The notes beneath the pieces were generated by a model. That model made no database searches. It saw only the letters and a list, made by a program, of their open reading frames with translations, and was not told the origin of the DNA. From contig NC_014507.1 of assembly GCF_000147875.1 (NCBI RefSeq), positions 2,232,001 to 2,296,000 on the forward strand: a DNA stretch of 64,000 nt, read 5' to 3'. The translations under genes were made by a program, and so were the position numbers. This document shows, in pieces, positions 44,916 through 54,289 of the stretch (position 1 is the stretch's first letter; each line of letters begins with the position of its first letter). Source of the stretch: Methanolacinia petrolearia DSM 11571 (GTDB taxonomy: Archaea > Halobacteriota > Methanomicrobia > Methanomicrobiales > Methanomicrobiaceae).

Positions 44916-46118
44916 TTAGAAAGTCTTTAATTCACCGCGGATTACCCTCTCGGTAATTGACGCGATATCGGCCAGCCTTTCGTCGATTATCGAATTGATA
45001 TCCTTTTCGACCGAGGTGCTGCACTCTTCTTCGGCGATGTACTGCGCACTTGCCACGAACGGCTGGTCGATTGGCTTTCCTATCTGCGAGAGAAGGCGGA
45101 CGTAGAGATCGTCAATTCCGTCGATCTCGTTTACGCACTGCGTTGCGATCTCGGTCGAGAGAAGGTTGTAGATCTTTCCTATGTGATTTATCGGGTTCTT
45201 ACCGCTCGTTGCCTCCATGCTCATCGGCCTCTGTGGAGTAATGAGGCCGTTGCAGCGGTTGCCGCGACCGACGGATCCGTCGTCGCCCATCTCCGCCGAG
45301 GTTCCGGTAACTGTAAGGAAGATGCTTCCCTTGTCTACGCGGTCGCCGGTGTTTATCCAGACGTTGACCTTACGGTCGGTGCAGCCGGATGCAACCTTCT
45401 TTACTTCTTCGCCTATGAAGCCGACTGCATCGACGTAGTCGTCCATCGAGCCGCAGAACCTGTCGATCATCGGGACGCAGAGCGTCAGGTTGATCTCGTT
45501 GTTCTGCCGGAGTCCCATAATCTTTACATCAGTTCCGATTATGGGGTTCTTGGGCCTGACATTGTTGTCGATGTGTTCGCTTACCCTGAGGATTATGTTT
45601 TCAAGGTCGCTGAAGGGTGCGTGGCCGATACCGAACGAGGTGTCGTTTGCATGAGGTACGGGATTGTCGCCGCATGCCCTGAAGACGTCGCGGAGATCTG
45701 ACGACCCGACTCCCATCCTGCAGTCAACGATTACGTCCCTCTCCATATCGAGGAACTGGAGCGTCTCCCTGAGATAGTTGCGGGCTGCCTCGACTGCAAT
45801 GGCGTCGGTGGGGATGGTCTTTCCCTGGAAGTCCTTCGTCGCACGGCCGGTAAGTAGGATGTAAATAGGCCTTGTTACATTTCCACCGCCGAATTTCGGT
45901 ATGGACTCTCCTGCGACGACTTCGCCCTGGTCTGTGTTGTGGTGAAGGACCGCATCGCATTCTTCAAGGTATTTCCTTGAAAGGGCCCTCGATACCGCCT
46001 CCGCGATTCCGTCCGCAAGACTGTCGGGATGACCGATGCACTTCCTTTCGGCAATCTCTATCTGCTGCTTTTCTATTGGTGTCTGTGTAAGTTTCTCAAC
46101 TGAGATGTTTCTCTGCAT
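44916..46118 (-). CDS. mat: S-adenosylmethionine synthetase, archaeal type
   Basis: 400 residues, the archaeal MAT length, distinct from bacterial MetK. Markers are [23 protein letters not shown] at the N-terminus, [28 protein letters not shown] and [11 protein letters not shown]. It makes SAM from ATP and methionine. A GGGAG site precedes ATG 46118. It is upstream of and probably co-transcribed with hisGAB. Confidence 0.94.
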   Translation of the reverse strand: MQRNISVEKLTQTPIEKQQIEIAERKCIGHPDSLADGIAEAVSRALSRKYLEECDAVLHHNTDQGEVVAGESIPKFGGGNVTRPIYILLTGRATKDFQGKTIPTDAIAVEAARNYLRETLQFLDMERDVIVDCRMGVGSSDLRDVFRACGDNPVPHANDTSFGIGHAPFSDLENIILRVSEHIDNNVRPKNPIIGTDVKIMGLRQNNEINLTLCVPMIDRFCGSMDDYVDAVGFIGEEVKKVASGCTDRKVNVWINTGDRVDKGSIFLTVTGTSAEMGDDGSVGRGNRCNGLITPQRPMSMEATSGKNPINHIGKIYNLLSTEIATQCVNEIDGIDDLYVRLLSQIGKPIDQPFVASAQYIAEEECSTSVEKDINSIIDERLADIASITERVIRGELKTF

Positions 46119-46302
46119 AACTTTCTCCCAAAAGACAATTCTATATTACTTTAATTCAGTTATACAATATATTTTGCTTATTGAATATTACTATGAGTAA
46201 TACGCGGAAGATTGTCGCCTGCCGCATATGACAGGGGAAAAAAGGCGGCCCGTGTTTCCGCAATGAAAAATATTTAGTTTCAGGGGAATAATGCGGCGGA
46301 AT
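46119..46302. other. Intergenic leader with possible stem-loop
   Basis: 184 bp upstream of mat (minus strand). GCGGAA at 46204-46209 pairs with TTCCGC at 46256-46261, enclosing GC-rich sequence, with TATA-like AT-rich DNA between 46141 and 46200. It could be the mat promoter or leader, or the end of the downstream gene's transcript. I did not recognise a riboswitch. Confidence 0.35.
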
Positions 46303-47076
46303 TCAGCCCCTGACTCCGGCGCCTTCCGTCATTTGATCGGTGTCGAACTTGCCGCCGGTAAGATATCCTGTAAGAGTCCCCCAGATCTCCGATGCTTTCT
46401 TCCCGATCTCATCGAATATCGACATTACTGCACCGACTGCCCCGGTTTCGCCGCTTTCCGTCTCTATCGACCATACCGAACCGGATGAAAATGTCCTGCC
46501 CGAACCGAGACTGAAGAATTCGATCGTAACCTGCGAGCCGTCTTCGCACGACACCCGGTCTCCGACGAGTATTATTTCGCCTACTTTAGCAGGGAGGATG
46601 CGATCGCCCCTCTTGATATAACAGCTGCCGCTTACCGAATCGACCCTGCCTGCTTCATGGTCGGTGTCCGCGGGAAGGTACAGAGTCTTCACCTGTCCGT
46701 CGGCACTGCCGGCCGAAGAACCGGATTTTTTGAACAAAACTGCAAGGCCGTCGGTCCCTCCCCCGAACATCTGCGATGCGGACCTGTCGGAGAGCGAAAT
46801 GTCGGCATACGCACCTCTCTGCAATATCAGGATGTCACCGTCTTCGATCGAATCCCCGGCGGACGCAGGAAAGACGTCTGTCCCACGAGTTATTGTAACC
46901 GAATACGATCCGATCTCGGGCACCGTCGTAACAGAGACGATCTTTCCGAGAGTCGAACTGTCGGTATCGACCGTCATCTCGACGTTCTGGTATGCCTGTG
47001 CGGATACGGGCACTATCGCAACCGCCGCGACCAAAAGAACGATCAATAACAATACACGAGAAAAGGAAAATCTCAT
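46303..47076 (-). CDS. Secreted protein with FecR-like repeats
   Basis: 257 residues. The signal peptide (about 1-28) ends SAQA. Two related beta-rich units of about 90 residues follow: TITRGTDVFPASAGDSIEDGDILILQRGAYADISL and GSCYIKRGDRILPAKVGEIILVGDRVSCEDGSQVTIEF. These resemble the FecR/LPS-export-like beta domain (GD-x-I-x-T-G-x-A pattern). It is likely extracellular. No partner sigma or transport gene is adjacent, so a role in signalling is not supported. Confidence 0.6.
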   Translation of the reverse strand: MRFSFSRVLLLIVLLVAAVAIVPVSAQAYQNVEMTVDTDSSTLGKIVSVTTVPEIGSYSVTITRGTDVFPASAGDSIEDGDILILQRGAYADISLSDRSASQMFGGGTDGLAVLFKKSGSSAGSADGQVKTLYLPADTDHEAGRVDSVSGSCYIKRGDRILPAKVGEIILVGDRVSCEDGSQVTIEFFSLGSGRTFSSGSVWSIETESGETGAVGAVMSIFDEIGKKASEIWGTLTGYLTGGKFDTDQMTEGAGVRG

Positions 47077-47225
47077 AAAATTAAAGCTCTTTTTGCGTAT
47101 ATTAATTTAGTCATTTATATAATGGATGCCACATTTTACATTTAGTAAAACAATCTTTCTAAAATATGCCGGGGTACTCAAAGGGTTATAGCGAAAGTAA
47201 TGATTAAGGACTGAATACACATCCT

Positions 47226-47278
47226 CCACCGGTGCAGGATTTGCGGTTTCCTGAGGAGACGTAACCTGCCACCGGTGG
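47226..47278 (+). promoter_or_regulatory. Long hairpin in the leader of the secreted Ig-like protein
   Basis: CCACCGGTG-CAGG (47226-47238) pairs with CCTG-C-CACCGGTGG (47265-47278), giving a 13-bp stem with one bulged base and a 26-base loop containing GAGGAG. It lies about 30-80 bp before the ATG at 47311, so it could control that message or its transcription. Confidence 0.4.
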
Positions 47279-47310
47279 TTAGAATACAGTGTAGAACCTG
47301 AATTTAATTC

Positions 47311-48105
47311 ATGAGGAGGATGAATAAAATCAAAACAATTAGCATAGGAATACTGCTATTGCTGCTCCTTTCATCCGCCCCGGCTTCTGCGTCATCCGGC
47401 GGGTCCGATCAGCCCTTATCGATCAACATCACCTCACCGGAAAACGGAACGAGTTTCAACAGCGACGTCGTTCCCCATGAGGTCAGGGTCATCGCCGACA
47501 TCTCCTCAAAGTATGCGATTGCAAACATAACCGTCGACAGCGGTTGGGAGACCGTTGAAGCCGGTCCCTCCTCTCATATTGAAGAGTCCGTCCACGTGGA
47601 AAGCGGTGGGGAAAATTCTATTGTTGTCACAGTCACGGACGAAAAAGGCAATTCGGTATCCGAAACAACTACATTTACAATAATTACCGGACCGCCGCTT
47701 TCGCCCGGATATACAATCCAATATGCGGTATACGGAGAGGTCACGGACCCGGAGGGTGAACCGCTGCAGGATTGCCGGGTGACGATAAACTCATCAGTCT
47801 GGCTCGATTTTAACAACGTTCCTTTAGGATCAACCAGCATGACAGATACCAGTGGCAATTACCTGATCGAAAATGTCTACGGCCCTGAGCTTATGATTAC
47901 GGCGGACAAAGAAGGCTTCAGGCGGTATAGAAGTGTAGAGAGTTTCGACAACACCAGCGTCGAATTCAACATCGTCATGGTGCCGGAGGAAAAAGAGTCG
48001 CCCGGTTTCGGTTTTATCACAGGAATTTCCGGGATCGCTTTTGCGGCCATTTGTGTGATATTTATCCACGCAGGAAACAGAGCACAGAGATCCCTTGAAA
48101 AATAA
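47311..48105 (+). CDS. Exported Ig-like / carboxypeptidase-regulatory-like protein with C-terminal anchor
   Basis: 264 residues. The signal peptide is followed by a Ser-rich junction. An Ig-like domain spans about 35-125 (LSINITSPENGTSF ... ITVDSGWETVEAG). A carboxypeptidase-regulatory-like domain spans about 140-220 (VYGEVTDPEGEPLQDCRVTI, GNYLIENVYGPELMITADKEGF). A C-terminal membrane helix (about 235-255) and a basic tail follow. Probably a surface-anchored binding protein. The start ATG-AGG-AGG-ATG offers two in-frame ATGs (47311, 47320). Confidence 0.7.
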   Translation: MRRMNKIKTISIGILLLLLLSSAPASASSGGSDQPLSINITSPENGTSFNSDVVPHEVRVIADISSKYAIANITVDSGWETVEAGPSSHIEESVHVESGGENSIVVTVTDEKGNSVSETTTFTIITGPPLSPGYTIQYAVYGEVTDPEGEPLQDCRVTINSSVWLDFNNVPLGSTSMTDTSGNYLIENVYGPELMITADKEGFRRYRSVESFDNTSVEFNIVMVPEEKESPGFGFITGISGIAFAAICVIFIHAGNRAQRSLEK

Positions 48106-48115
48106 AAAGTGAGAT

Positions 48116-48913
48116 TTAACGTATCCTTATATCAGACCTGATGGTCAGGACACAGGCCCCGTCCCTGAACACCCTCACGATTCCGCCCGACTCCGACACC
48201 GTAACACCCACCACAGGGAGATCCATCGTAATCGCCGCAGCCGCAAGGTGCCTTCCGCCCATTCCGCCCGGAAGCTTCACCGTTCCGGTATTGATATTCA
48301 GGTACCTTCCCGCCGAGACGATCTGCCCTTCGGTATTTACGATAAAAACACCATCGAGCTGGGCGAACTCCTTTATGCTCTCCCAGTTGTGCTCGTTCTT
48401 GATGTTGCAGTCCTCCGGCTTCTGCCCCTTGTACGGGTTGATAATCGCCTGGTAAGAGTGGGTATAGATCTTGTTCTCGTCGCCGATGATGAACGCAGTT
48501 CCGATATTGCGCCCCTCCCGCCCCTGCCGGGAGATCTCCAGGGCCACCTTCAGCACCGCCGACATCACATCCCTCGGGATGATATCTTCGAAGCTCCTGA
48601 CGTTGATAAACGAACTCCCGTCCTTGATATCGAACGTAATCAACGCATGCGGGAAGACTCCGACGACAATCCCCTCCTCGAACTCTTTGGCGAGGTATAT
48701 CTGGACGGCGGCATCGTTGAGATGTTTCTCGGAGACCTCAAGGATATCGTGCATGGTCAGGTCCTTTAGGACATCGAGCTGGAGATCCTCGACCCAGATC
48801 ACCGGAATACCGGATTCGAATTCCAGTGGAGAGAGGAAGGAAACGATCGCTTTGGCACCCGTCTTCGCGGCCAGATCAGCCGCAGTCTGCATCATAAGAA
48901 GTTCGGAATTCAC
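48116..48913 (-). CDS. dacZ: Diadenylate cyclase (DacZ), c-di-AMP synthase
   Basis: 265 residues. The C-terminal DAC domain has DGVFIV (DGA-type motif, about 190) and GGMGGRHLAAAAIT (RHR-type motif). The N-terminal domain is of the archaeal DacZ type. It makes c-di-AMP from two ATP, a messenger linked to osmotic control in archaea. The start may be GTG 48913 or ATG 48895. Convergent with the preceding gene by 10 bp. Confidence 0.88.
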   Translation of the reverse strand: MNSELLMMQTAADLAAKTGAKAIVSFLSPLEFESGIPVIWVEDLQLDVLKDLTMHDILEVSEKHLNDAAVQIYLAKEFEEGIVVGVFPHALITFDIKDGSSFINVRSFEDIIPRDVMSAVLKVALEISRQGREGRNIGTAFIIGDENKIYTHSYQAIINPYKGQKPEDCNIKNEHNWESIKEFAQLDGVFIVNTEGQIVSAGRYLNINTGTVKLPGGMGGRHLAAAAITMDLPVVGVTVSESGGIVRVFRDGACVLTIRSDIRIR

Positions 48914-48955
48914 TAATCTAACATCCCGGCTGATACCTAATAAAATTTATCATTA

Positions 48956-49822
48956 TTATAAAAGTTCCCTGATGAGAACAGGAATGTCGGACGGCTTTTC
49001 CGCCACTGTTATCCCCATAGATTCGAGACGGCGGATCTTGGACCCCGCGTCGCCCTCCCCTCCGGCCACGATCGCGCCGGCATGACCCATTCTTTTCTCC
49101 GGCGGAGCGGAGACCCCCGCAATATATGTGACTAGCGGAAGGTCGGTATAGGACGCACCCTCCTCTTCAAGGTTCCCGCCGACCTCACCGATCAAAACGA
49201 CCGCCTTAGTCTCCGGGTCGTTCTCGAACCTCTCCAAGACATCGACGAAAGTCTCGCCGATCACGGGGTCGCCGCCGATCCCGACGATCGTACTCTGCCC
49301 TATTCCCGCACGGCTGAGCTCGTTCACGACCTCGTACGTCAGGGTTCCGCTCCTCGAAATGACACCGACATTGCCTCTCATCGCCAGCTGTGCAGGCATG
49401 ATCCCGAGCTTCAGCTCGCCCGGCGACATCGTTCCCGGACAATTCGGGCCGATGACGCTGCATCCTTCCAGTCCGGCGTATGATATCGCCTTAATCGTAT
49501 CGTGAACCGGAATGTGCTCGGTAATCGCGACAACGAGATCGAGGCCGTTGTATGCCGCCTCCATGATCGAATCTCCCGCCGCAAAACCGGGCACGAAGAG
49601 GACGCTCACCGATGCGTCGTGTTCGAGGAGGGCTTCCCTTACCGAGTTGTAGACCGGAACCCCGTGGACATCCTGCCCGCCCCTGCCCGGCGTAACACCC
49701 GCAACGACTCCCTTTCCGCCCACCGATTCAGCGTACTTGTTCATCAGTTCGATATGGAAGGCTCCCTGCCTTCCGGTCGCACCCTGGACGATTACGCCAG
49801 TATTTTTATCACCGTATATCAT
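48956..49822 (-). CDS. sucD: Succinyl-CoA ligase alpha subunit
   Basis: 288 residues. The CoA-binding Rossmann domain begins [18 protein letters not shown]; the loop [14 protein letters not shown] and the active-site His in [13 protein letters not shown] (the phosphohistidine) are present. It lies one base after sucC and interconverts succinate and succinyl-CoA. Here it probably runs toward succinyl-CoA to feed Kor. Confidence 0.94.
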   Translation of the reverse strand: MIYGDKNTGVIVQGATGRQGAFHIELMNKYAESVGGKGVVAGVTPGRGGQDVHGVPVYNSVREALLEHDASVSVLFVPGFAAGDSIMEAAYNGLDLVVAITEHIPVHDTIKAISYAGLEGCSVIGPNCPGTMSPGELKLGIMPAQLAMRGNVGVISRSGTLTYEVVNELSRAGIGQSTIVGIGGDPVIGETFVDVLERFENDPETKAVVLIGEVGGNLEEEGASYTDLPLVTYIAGVSAPPEKRMGHAGAIVAGGEGDAGSKIRRLESMGITVAEKPSDIPVLIRELL

Positions 49823-49823
49823 C

Positions 49824-50933
49824 TCAGTCCGCCTCCTCTACCGCGAACTTTACAACCTCTTCCATCGACCCGAGCATCCTGTACCCCTTCTCCGAGAGGA
49901 TCTTTTTGCCCTCGGCCTCGTTTGTTCCTGCAAGACGGACGACGACCTGCTGGGAGACCCCCGCCTCAACGATCCCGGCGGCCACCTCGTCGCATCTCGT
50001 AATTCCGCCGAGGAGGTTGACGACGATGACCTTCACGCCGTCCATTCCCGAGACAAGCTTCACTGCACTGCAAACCCTTCCCCGGTCCGCTCCGCCGCCG
50101 ACATCAAGGAAGTTCGCAGCCTTGCCGCCGAAATACTCGATCATATCAAGGGTGGACATCGTAAGTCCGGCCCCGTTTCCTATAACGCCGATGTTTCCTT
50201 CAAGCTCGACGTATGAGAAACCGAGATCCTCAGCCAGCCTCTCGCGTTCCGTCAGGTCGCGATTGACCGTGATCCCCTGCCTGCCGAGAGCGTTGTCGTC
50301 GACGATGATCTTCGCATCCGCCGCATAAACTCCCTTCCCAGTCGTTACAAGCGGGTTGATCTCAGCGAGGATAGCATCGCTTTTGCAGAAGACACGGTAG
50401 AGCGACTTTATTACAGGAGCAAGCTCCTTCGGGGCGTCCCTGACAAGCTCCCTCATCATGAAGTCCGGGATATCGTCGAGCATCGGGGAGACCCTGACCC
50501 TGTGGAGTGCACCGGGATTATTCTTCGCCGTCTCCTCGATCTCCACTCCGCCTTCGGCCGAGAAGAGGATCACAGGCGCCTTTTTGGACCGGTCGAGAGT
50601 GATGCTCACATAATATTCGCCCGTTATCGGGAGCTTCTCCTCTACGAGGATCGTGTCGACAAGGACGCCTTTGATATCCTTTGCAAACATCGCGGCCGCT
50701 TTCTCGGGTGCATCGCCCGCAGGACAGATCACGACCCCGCCAGCCTTGCCCCTTCCGCCGACTTCCACCTGGGCCTTGATGACGACCTCGTCTCCGAGTT
50801 CGCATTCTTTTATCCCGGAATTTATTTTTCCGCCCGTTCCGTCACAGTCGGTTTTTTTTACGACAAAACCCTTCGCTACCGGGATTCCGTATTTTTTAAA
50901 AATATCCTTGGCCTCGTATTCCAAAAGCTTCAT
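49824..50933 (-). CDS. sucC: Succinyl-CoA ligase beta subunit
   Basis: 369 residues. An ATP-grasp domain (KLLEYEAKDIFKKYGIPVAKGF, VVIKAQVEVGGRGKAGGV, AEINPLVTT) is followed by the C-terminal CoA-ligase part (GNGAGLTMSTLDMI, GGGADRGRV). It pairs with sucD. It is 12 bp downstream of korC, as part of the fum-kor-suc block. Confidence 0.94.
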   Translation of the reverse strand: MKLLEYEAKDIFKKYGIPVAKGFVVKKTDCDGTGGKINSGIKECELGDEVVIKAQVEVGGRGKAGGVVICPAGDAPEKAAAMFAKDIKGVLVDTILVEEKLPITGEYYVSITLDRSKKAPVILFSAEGGVEIEETAKNNPGALHRVRVSPMLDDIPDFMMRELVRDAPKELAPVIKSLYRVFCKSDAILAEINPLVTTGKGVYAADAKIIVDDNALGRQGITVNRDLTERERLAEDLGFSYVELEGNIGVIGNGAGLTMSTLDMIEYFGGKAANFLDVGGGADRGRVCSAVKLVSGMDGVKVIVVNLLGGITRCDEVAAGIVEAGVSQQVVVRLAGTNEAEGKKILSEKGYRMLGSMEEVVKFAVEEAD

Positions 50934-50945
50934 TATTAAACCTCG

Positions 50946-51482
50946 TTAAAACTCGCAGTTCTCCCCGAGTTCGAAACCTGCGTTAAGAGCATCCATATTC
51001 AGTTTCTCGGTGCCCTTCGGGACGCTGTCCATAACCGCCATCTCTATGGCGCCCCTGCTGACGACTTCGGTCGCGGAAACCAGTGCACCGAGCATAATTA
51101 TATTCGCGACGATCACCTTTCCGAGATTCTTCTTCGCCGTTCCTGTCGCGGGGATCTCGGCATAAGGGCACTCCGGCCTCGAAAAGACGAGATCCGAATC
51201 GAGTAGCATCCTCGCGTCCGCTCCGGCCTTAATACCGTACTTCTCGTAACCCTGCTGAGACATGATCACGTAGATGTCGGGACTCCGCACCTTCGGGTAC
51301 AGAACCTCATCGTCCTCGATGATAACGGCGCTCATCGAAGCTCCTCCGCGGGCTTCCGGCCCGTAGACCTGGGTCTGGACCGCGAACTTGTTGTCGTATA
51401 TCGCGGCTGCCCTGCCGAGGATCACGGCGGAGAGGATAATCCCCTGCCCGCCGAAACCGGAGAACAAAACCTCGTTCCTCAT
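50946..51482 (-). CDS. korC: 2-oxoglutarate:ferredoxin oxidoreductase gamma subunit
   Basis: 178 residues of the POR/KOR gamma family (FSGFGGQGIILSAVILGRAA, YGPEARGGASMSAVII). It overlaps korB by ATGA. It holds the CoA-binding role in related enzymes. With KorA, KorB and KorD it forms the four-subunit enzyme. Confidence 0.92.
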   Translation of the reverse strand: MRNEVLFSGFGGQGIILSAVILGRAAAIYDNKFAVQTQVYGPEARGGASMSAVIIEDDEVLYPKVRSPDIYVIMSQQGYEKYGIKAGADARMLLDSDLVFSRPECPYAEIPATGTAKKNLGKVIVANIIMLGALVSATEVVSRGAIEMAVMDSVPKGTEKLNMDALNAGFELGENCEF

Positions 51483-52288
51483 TTACGTTCACCCCTTACG
51501 CCGAGTGCGGGCCTGTAGCGCTTCACGAACTCGCCGACCGTAAACTGGCCGCCCGAAAGCATCTGCCCTTCGGCCTCCATCCTCTTCGCCTTATTCAGGA
51601 GAACGGCGTTGTCCCTCAGGTACTCAAGCATCGAGGTCGTCGTCCTCAGTTTGTTCCTCCGCCCGAACGACGTCGGGCACTGGGTCATCGCCTCGATGAA
51701 CGACAGGCCGGGGGTCTCCATTCCGGTCTTTATCGCCTTCGTCAGCTCCTTGACGTGGTAGGAAGTCCACCTCGCCGAGTAGTTCGCACCGGCCGCCTCC
51801 GCAAGGCGTGCCAGATCGAAGACAGGCTCGGCCGCTCCGTAGGGAGTCGTCGTCGATATCGCACCGACAGGCGTGCACGGGCTGCCCTGTCCGCCGGTCA
51901 TACCGTAGATCATGTTGTTCATGCAGATGACGGTCATGTCAATATTACGCCTGCATGCATGTATGAAGTGGTTGCCGCCGATCGCCGAGAGATCTCCGTC
52001 GCCGGTGAATACAACCACGTCGAAATCCGGGTTCGCCATTTTCACTCCGGTCGCAAAGGCGAGAGCCCTGCCGTGAGTCGTATGGAGGGAGTCGGTCGTG
52101 ATGTATCCAGGCGCCCTGGACGAGCACCCGATTCCGGATACGAATATCGTATTGTCTATGTCCCAGCCCATCTGCATTATGGCTTCAAGTGTGCAGTTTA
52201 TGACCGTCCCGTTGCCGCATCCCGTGCAGTATATGTGCGGCATCCGGTCGTGCCTGTACCATTCCCCGACTGAGTCTACAGGGGTCAT
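51479..52288 (-). CDS. korB: 2-oxoglutarate:ferredoxin oxidoreductase beta subunit
   Basis: 269 residues from ATG 52288 (ATGA overlap with korA). The same frame is open far upstream but that part is a shadow of korA. It is the TPP-binding subunit: CTGCGNG, GIGCSSRAPGYI, GDGDLSAIGGNHFIHACRRN and NNMIYGMTGGQ with the Mg/TPP motif. It carboxylates succinyl-CoA to 2-oxoglutarate with reduced ferredoxin. Confidence 0.94.
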   Translation of the reverse strand: MTPVDSVGEWYRHDRMPHIYCTGCGNGTVINCTLEAIMQMGWDIDNTIFVSGIGCSSRAPGYITTDSLHTTHGRALAFATGVKMANPDFDVVVFTGDGDLSAIGGNHFIHACRRNIDMTVICMNNMIYGMTGGQGSPCTPVGAISTTTPYGAAEPVFDLARLAEAAGANYSARWTSYHVKELTKAIKTGMETPGLSFIEAMTQCPTSFGRRNKLRTTTSMLEYLRDNAVLLNKAKRMEAEGQMLSGGQFTVGEFVKRYRPALGVRGERK

Positions 52289-53388
52289 CGGGAGTTCCCT
52301 CCCATCGATGCGAAGAGCTCTTCGGGCGTGTGCATCTCGCCGCCGAGCTTGGGTATAGATTCCACTTCCACGTTCGTGTGGCGCTGGATCTCCCTTGCGA
52401 TCTGGCCCATGTTCAGTTCGGGAACGATGAACTTCGATGCGTTCGGGAACTTCTTCAGCGACTCCTCGGGGAACGGCCAGACGATCCTGATATTCAGGTG
52501 GCCGATCTCCATATCCGGGTGGTCGTGCATGAGCTGCCGGACCGCACGTCCCGGCGGGCCGTAGGTTATGAAGACGATCTCGGCGTCCGGGTTGATTACG
52601 TCGTAGTCGGCGATCTCGTGCCTCTTCGACTCGATCTTGTTCACGAGGCGTTTGACGAGATCGCTGTGGAGTTCGCAGTTGGTCGTCTGCGGGTAGCCCC
52701 TCTCGTCGTGGGTGAGGCCGGTGACGTGCACCCTGTGGCCCTTCCCGAAGACGGGGAAGCCGGGGATCATGTCGGCTTCGGGCTCGAATGGGAGCATGCC
52801 CTCCTTCAGCATCTTCCTCGGTTTTATTTCGACCTCTTCGGGTATCGTGATCTTCTCCCTCATATGCCCGATGATCTCGTCGGACATCACGAAGACGGGA
52901 CACCTGAACCTGTCGGCGAGATTGAACGCCTTTGCCGTCAGGTCGAACATCTCCTGGACTGTGGAAGGGACGAGGGCGATCGTGCCGAAGTCGCCGTGCG
53001 AGCCGAACCGGCACTGCATCATGTCTCCCTGTGCCGCCATAGTCGGCTGGCCGGTGGAGGGCCCGCCCCTCTGTATATCCACGATTACAAGCGGGGTCTC
53101 GGTCATGACCGCATACCCGATGTTCTCCATCATCAGCGAAAATCCAGGTCCGCTCGTCGCGGTCATGGAGCGTGCACCTGCCCATGACGCCCCGATTATC
53201 GAGGAGACGCTCGCGAGCTCGTCCTCCATCTGAATGAACGTGCCGCCTTTCTTCGGCAGCATCTTCGCCATATGCTCGGCTATCTCGGTGGACGGAGTGA
53301 TTGGGTATCCCCCGAAGAACGTGCATCCTGCTGCAAGGGCTCCCTCCGCACAGGCGATGTTGCCCTGCATGAATTCAATTCTGCTCAA
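52285..53388 (-). CDS. korA: 2-oxoglutarate:ferredoxin oxidoreductase alpha subunit
   Basis: 367 residues from TTG 53388, which overlaps the korD stop as TTGA. ATG 53370 is an alternative, and the longer reading to 53436 runs into korD. Motifs are GCTFFGGYPITPSTEIAEHM, SWAGARSMTATSGPGFSLM and RGGPSTGQPT, the KOR alpha pattern with the TPP-domain partner loop. Confidence 0.92.
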   Translation of the reverse strand: MSRIEFMQGNIACAEGALAAGCTFFGGYPITPSTEIAEHMAKMLPKKGGTFIQMEDELASVSSIIGASWAGARSMTATSGPGFSLMMENIGYAVMTETPLVIVDIQRGGPSTGQPTMAAQGDMMQCRFGSHGDFGTIALVPSTVQEMFDLTAKAFNLADRFRCPVFVMSDEIIGHMREKITIPEEVEIKPRKMLKEGMLPFEPEADMIPGFPVFGKGHRVHVTGLTHDERGYPQTTNCELHSDLVKRLVNKIESKRHEIADYDVINPDAEIVFITYGPPGRAVRQLMHDHPDMEIGHLNIRIVWPFPEESLKKFPNASKFIVPELNMGQIAREIQRHTNVEVESIPKLGGEMHTPEELFASMGGNSR

Positions 53389-53663
53389 TACTCGATCACC
53401 ACCTTCATGGATTCGTAGGGTTCTTCTTCGACCCACTTTATCGCCTGGTCAGGGCATGTCAGCTGGCAGACGCCGCACAGCCTCCTCCCGTAAAGGTTTG
53501 CCAGCCGGCAATTCGTGCATCTCTCCGGCCTGTCGAGGACCGGAACGACTATGCCCTTTTTGTTAAGCTCACTTCCTTCCTGGAAAATATTGTAGGGGCA
53601 GACCATTGTACATAAATTGCACCCTTTGCAGAGGTTCTGATCAATAACAAGTTTCATGGGCAC
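53385..53663 (-). CDS. korD: 2-oxoglutarate:ferredoxin oxidoreductase delta subunit (ferredoxin-like)
   Basis: 92 residues with two [4Fe-4S] motifs: CKGCNLCTMVCP (residues 12-23) and CTNC...CGVCQLTCP (about 49-71). The second is split by an insertion. It passes electrons to the catalytic subunits and leads the kor genes. Confidence 0.92.
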   Translation of the reverse strand: MPMKLVIDQNLCKGCNLCTMVCPYNIFQEGSELNKKGIVVPVLDRPERCTNCRLANLYGRRLCGVCQLTCPDQAIKWVEEEPYESMKVVIEY

Positions 53664-53731
53664 GACCTGGAGTATTATACTGCTATATTATTGCTTCTTT
53701 TAATTACTAAATAGTCTCTTATTTAACATGA

Positions 53732-54289
53732 TTAATCGGTAGGGAACCCGGACCCGAATGCCTTTTTCGCACCTGCGATGACCCCGGAATAGAGGTTTCC
53801 GCCGTGTGCGTCCATAGCGACGGTGAGCGGGAGCCTGTCGACTTCGATCTCCCAGATTGCCTCGGCCATGCCGAGATCTTCATAATATACGCCTTTTAGT
53901 TTCATCTTCGAGGCTGCGAGTGCGGCGCATCCGCCGGTGTACGCAAGGTAGACTGCCCTTCCTTTCATGAGCGAGGATACTTCGTCGCTCATTCCGCCTT
54001 TTCCTATGAATGCACTGACACCGGCATCGAGGAGGAATTCGCAGAGCGGGTTCATCCTGGCGGATGTCGTGGGACCGGCGGCTATGATCCGGCCGCCGGC
54101 GACTACGGGGCCGCAGTGGAATATGACTGCACCTTCGGGGTCGAATGGTATTCCCGCCTCCTTCATCCTGAGATGGGCTTCGTCGCGTGCGGTGTAGATC
54201 GTGCCGGAGAGCTCGACCCTGTCGCCGGCACGGAGGTCGAGGACTTCCTCTCCGAGGGGGGTTTTGAGCTGTATCGCTCCGGGATTCAT
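53732..54289 (-). CDS. fumB: Fumarate hydratase, beta (C-terminal) subunit
   Basis: 185 residues from ATG 54289 (ATGA overlap with the alpha gene); the longer reading to 54328 is within the alpha gene. It contains GPTTSARMNP, IGKGGMSDEV and TGGCAAL, the class I fumarase C-terminal domain. Together with alpha it interconverts malate and fumarate. Confidence 0.92.
   Translation of the reverse strand: MNPGAIQLKTPLGEEVLDLRAGDRVELSGTIYTARDEAHLRMKEAGIPFDPEGAVIFHCGPVVAGGRIIAAGPTTSARMNPLCEFLLDAGVSAFIGKGGMSDEVSSLMKGRAVYLAYTGGCAALAASKMKLKGVYYEDLGMAEAIWEIEVDRLPLTVAMDAHGGNLYSGVIAGAKKAFGSGFPTD

Noticed and set aside
51479-53326. A 615-codon open frame in the korB frame
   Set aside because: The part above 52288 is a shadow of korA on the same strand in another frame; KorB motifs begin only after ATG 52288, which overlaps the korA stop by ATGA.
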